This document shows, in pieces, positions 63,301 through 64,000 of a stretch of DNA of 64,000 bases. Position 1 is the stretch's first letter; the number at the start of each line of letters is the position of its first letter. This DNA comes from Chamaea fasciata (taxonomy: Eukaryota; Chordata; Aves; Passeriformes; Sylviidae), in NCBI GenBank assembly GCA_029207755.1, contig JARCOQ010000006.1, positions 68,608,093 to 68,672,092 on the forward strand, written 5' to 3'. A model generated the notes under the pieces. That model was given only the letters and a program-made list of their open reading frames with translations. It was not told the origin of the DNA and did not search any database. Both the position numbers and the translations under genes were made by a program.

Positions 63301-64000
63301 TGTTCAGCAATTAAAACCAGAAAGTAATTCCAAGTAAAAACCATGAAGATAACTGACTTCACGAGGAAAACGTTTATTCAACTATTGCCATATCAGTACA
63401 ATAAACCAGCCCTTACATGTAGCCACTCAAAAAGGACAGTACAAAACATTAACATAATGTAATAGATCAATTTTCTTTCAGGCATCTTCAAAGGACATAT
63501 CAGACCCACACAATCTTCTGCTCTGGTGTGCAAGAAAAAAACTGGAAAGGAATAAAGCAAGCAGCCAAAATTCTCTTCCCATCACAACATACCTCTGCTG
63601 TTGAGAGCCTCTTGGCAATGAAGGTGACACAAGCAGTGTAGAAGAGCTAAGATACTACCATTTCTGCAGTTATTGAGCCAGTAACTACCAGTTTCAGACG
63701 GTGAGCTCCTATTGCACGTTTTCAAAAAGGAAAAGGAAAGGAAGACAGGCCCAACTGTGCCCTCAAATGCTCAGAAAGAATGTTCTGTACACAGCCTGCA
63801 CAGTCCTTGGACAAGCAGGTGTTGGAACTGCAGAGCAAACACAGAACCCTCATTTACTGGGAAGCAAAGTAAGCCTTCAAGCGTCCCTTACTTGATCTTA
63901 GCAGGTCAAACTCTCTGTCCAGCAGCTCCTCCTCTGTCAACTTGGAAAAATTGTCCTCTCCAAACGGGTTCCAGCCTGACATATCAGGCGGGTTACTGAT
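49967..64000 (-). CDS. BMP2K: BMP2K (BMP2-inducible kinase), C-terminal part, 5' end beyond window
   Basis: Coding exons in transcript order are 64000-63892 (continues beyond the window), 60881-60768 and 51396-49967. All three join in one frame (each junction phase 1) and end with DPFGAAPFPSKQ and TAG at 49969-49967. BMP2K is a Ser/Thr kinase of the Numb-associated family, related to AAK1 and GAK, that acts on AP-2 and clathrin trafficking and in osteoblast and erythroid differentiation. The kinase domain and Gln/His-rich region lie outside the window. What is seen is the disordered adaptor-binding tail: NPFGEDNF, then eight DPFGxxPF-like modules, an acidic serine-rich segment, and a basic segment. 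Identification rests on near-continuous similarity to the human tail as I remember it. Confidence 0.96.
52146..52227. repeat. 41-bp tandem duplication, two copies
   Basis: Copies start at gagcagg, at 52146 and 52187, sharing aggctgcac and gtggcactggcacc, with a few substitutions including a CpG to CpA change (caccgtgg to cacagtgg). Confidence 0.8.
60762..60767 (-). other. noncanonical GC 5' splice site
   Basis: On the - strand the exon ends CAGCAAG and the intron begins GCAAGT, a perfect fit to the GC-AG donor consensus. Reading frame decides it: this junction gives G|GT = Gly in the family sequence FIS..GSP, whereas the nearby GT (exon end at 60764) shifts the frame and reaches TAA nine codons later. 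Confidence 0.88.
60768..60881 (-). CDS. BMP2K: BMP2K internal coding exon with DPFGSVPF module
   Basis: A 114-bp exon. Acceptor TTTTTTACAG ends at 60882. It codes the last two bases of Asn, RLVDRRASSDKN..., SPPEDPFGSVPFISQQ, and the first base of Gly. The human tail has the closely similar RASSDKN and PPEDPFGSVPFIS. A second AG lies four bases inside the exon (ACAG repeated), but the first AG gives the in-frame Ser-Asn-Arg join. Confidence 0.95.
60882..63891 (-). other. BMP2K: BMP2K intron
   Basis: A 3.0-kb GT-AG intron. It contains an A-rich stretch at 60887-60932 next to the acceptor. Otherwise I see nothing in it. Confidence 0.85.
63892..64000 (-). CDS. BMP2K: BMP2K coding exon, cut by window end
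   Basis: 36 codons plus one base, reading SNPPDMSGWNPFGEDNF, then SKLTEEELLDREFDLLRS. The match to the human BMP2K segment is nearly residue for residue as I recall it. Contains an NPF motif, which binds EH-domain proteins, overlapping an adaptor-type module. Donor TCAA|GTAAGG at 63891. The exon's 5' boundary is outside the window. Confidence 0.95.

Noticed and set aside
1..64000. CRISPR arrays, tRNA or rRNA genes, CR1 LINE 3' ends
   Set aside because: I looked for regularly spaced repeats, cloverleaf-like A and B boxes and the CR1 terminal octamer repeats and saw none I could support. Short diverged CR1 fragments could still be missed by eye.

Overview
This is a nuclear genomic window from a vertebrate, most likely a bird and probably a songbird. 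It holds the complete PAQR3 gene on the + strand and the last three coding exons of BMP2K on the - strand, arranged tail to tail. Both genes are recognised from their spliced proteins. The bird assignment is an inference from compact introns (the six PAQR3 coding exons span only 4.4 kb), little interspersed repeat DNA, and an LTR whose end resembles a family I associate with passerine genomes.

Layout. Positions 1-38640 contain no gene I can support. This is repeat-poor intergenic DNA with simple repeats, a few stretches dense in developmental transcription-factor-like motifs (candidate conserved noncoding elements), one well-delimited solo LTR (36436-37245), a second LTR with TATA box and poly(A) signal (about 25855-26517), a possible third containing an 86-bp tandem repeat (about 18421-19348), and a small CpG-rich patch (34380-34610). 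Positions 37930-38700 are a degenerate minisatellite of about 27 bp that runs into the PAQR3 CpG-island promoter. PAQR3 coding exons lie between 38929 and 43345 and its 3' UTR runs to about 45565. BMP2K is read from the right edge leftwards: exons at 63892-64000 (cut by the window), 60768-60881 and 49967-51396, then a long 3' UTR to about 46195.

The genes. PAQR3 (RKTG) is a Golgi seven-transmembrane PAQR-family protein known to hold Raf kinase at the Golgi. BMP2K is a Numb-associated-family kinase; only its C-terminal tail is present here, a disordered region carrying nine DPF/NPF-type endocytic-adaptor modules. Their linkage matches the known PAQR3-BMP2K neighbourhood in vertebrates. I see no operon-like or novel multi-gene system. 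The most informative oddities are a GC-AG intron in BMP2K proven by reading frame, a CpG-decay gradient along the promoter-proximal minisatellite, an overlapping upstream ORF in PAQR3, and closely spaced convergent poly(A) signals.
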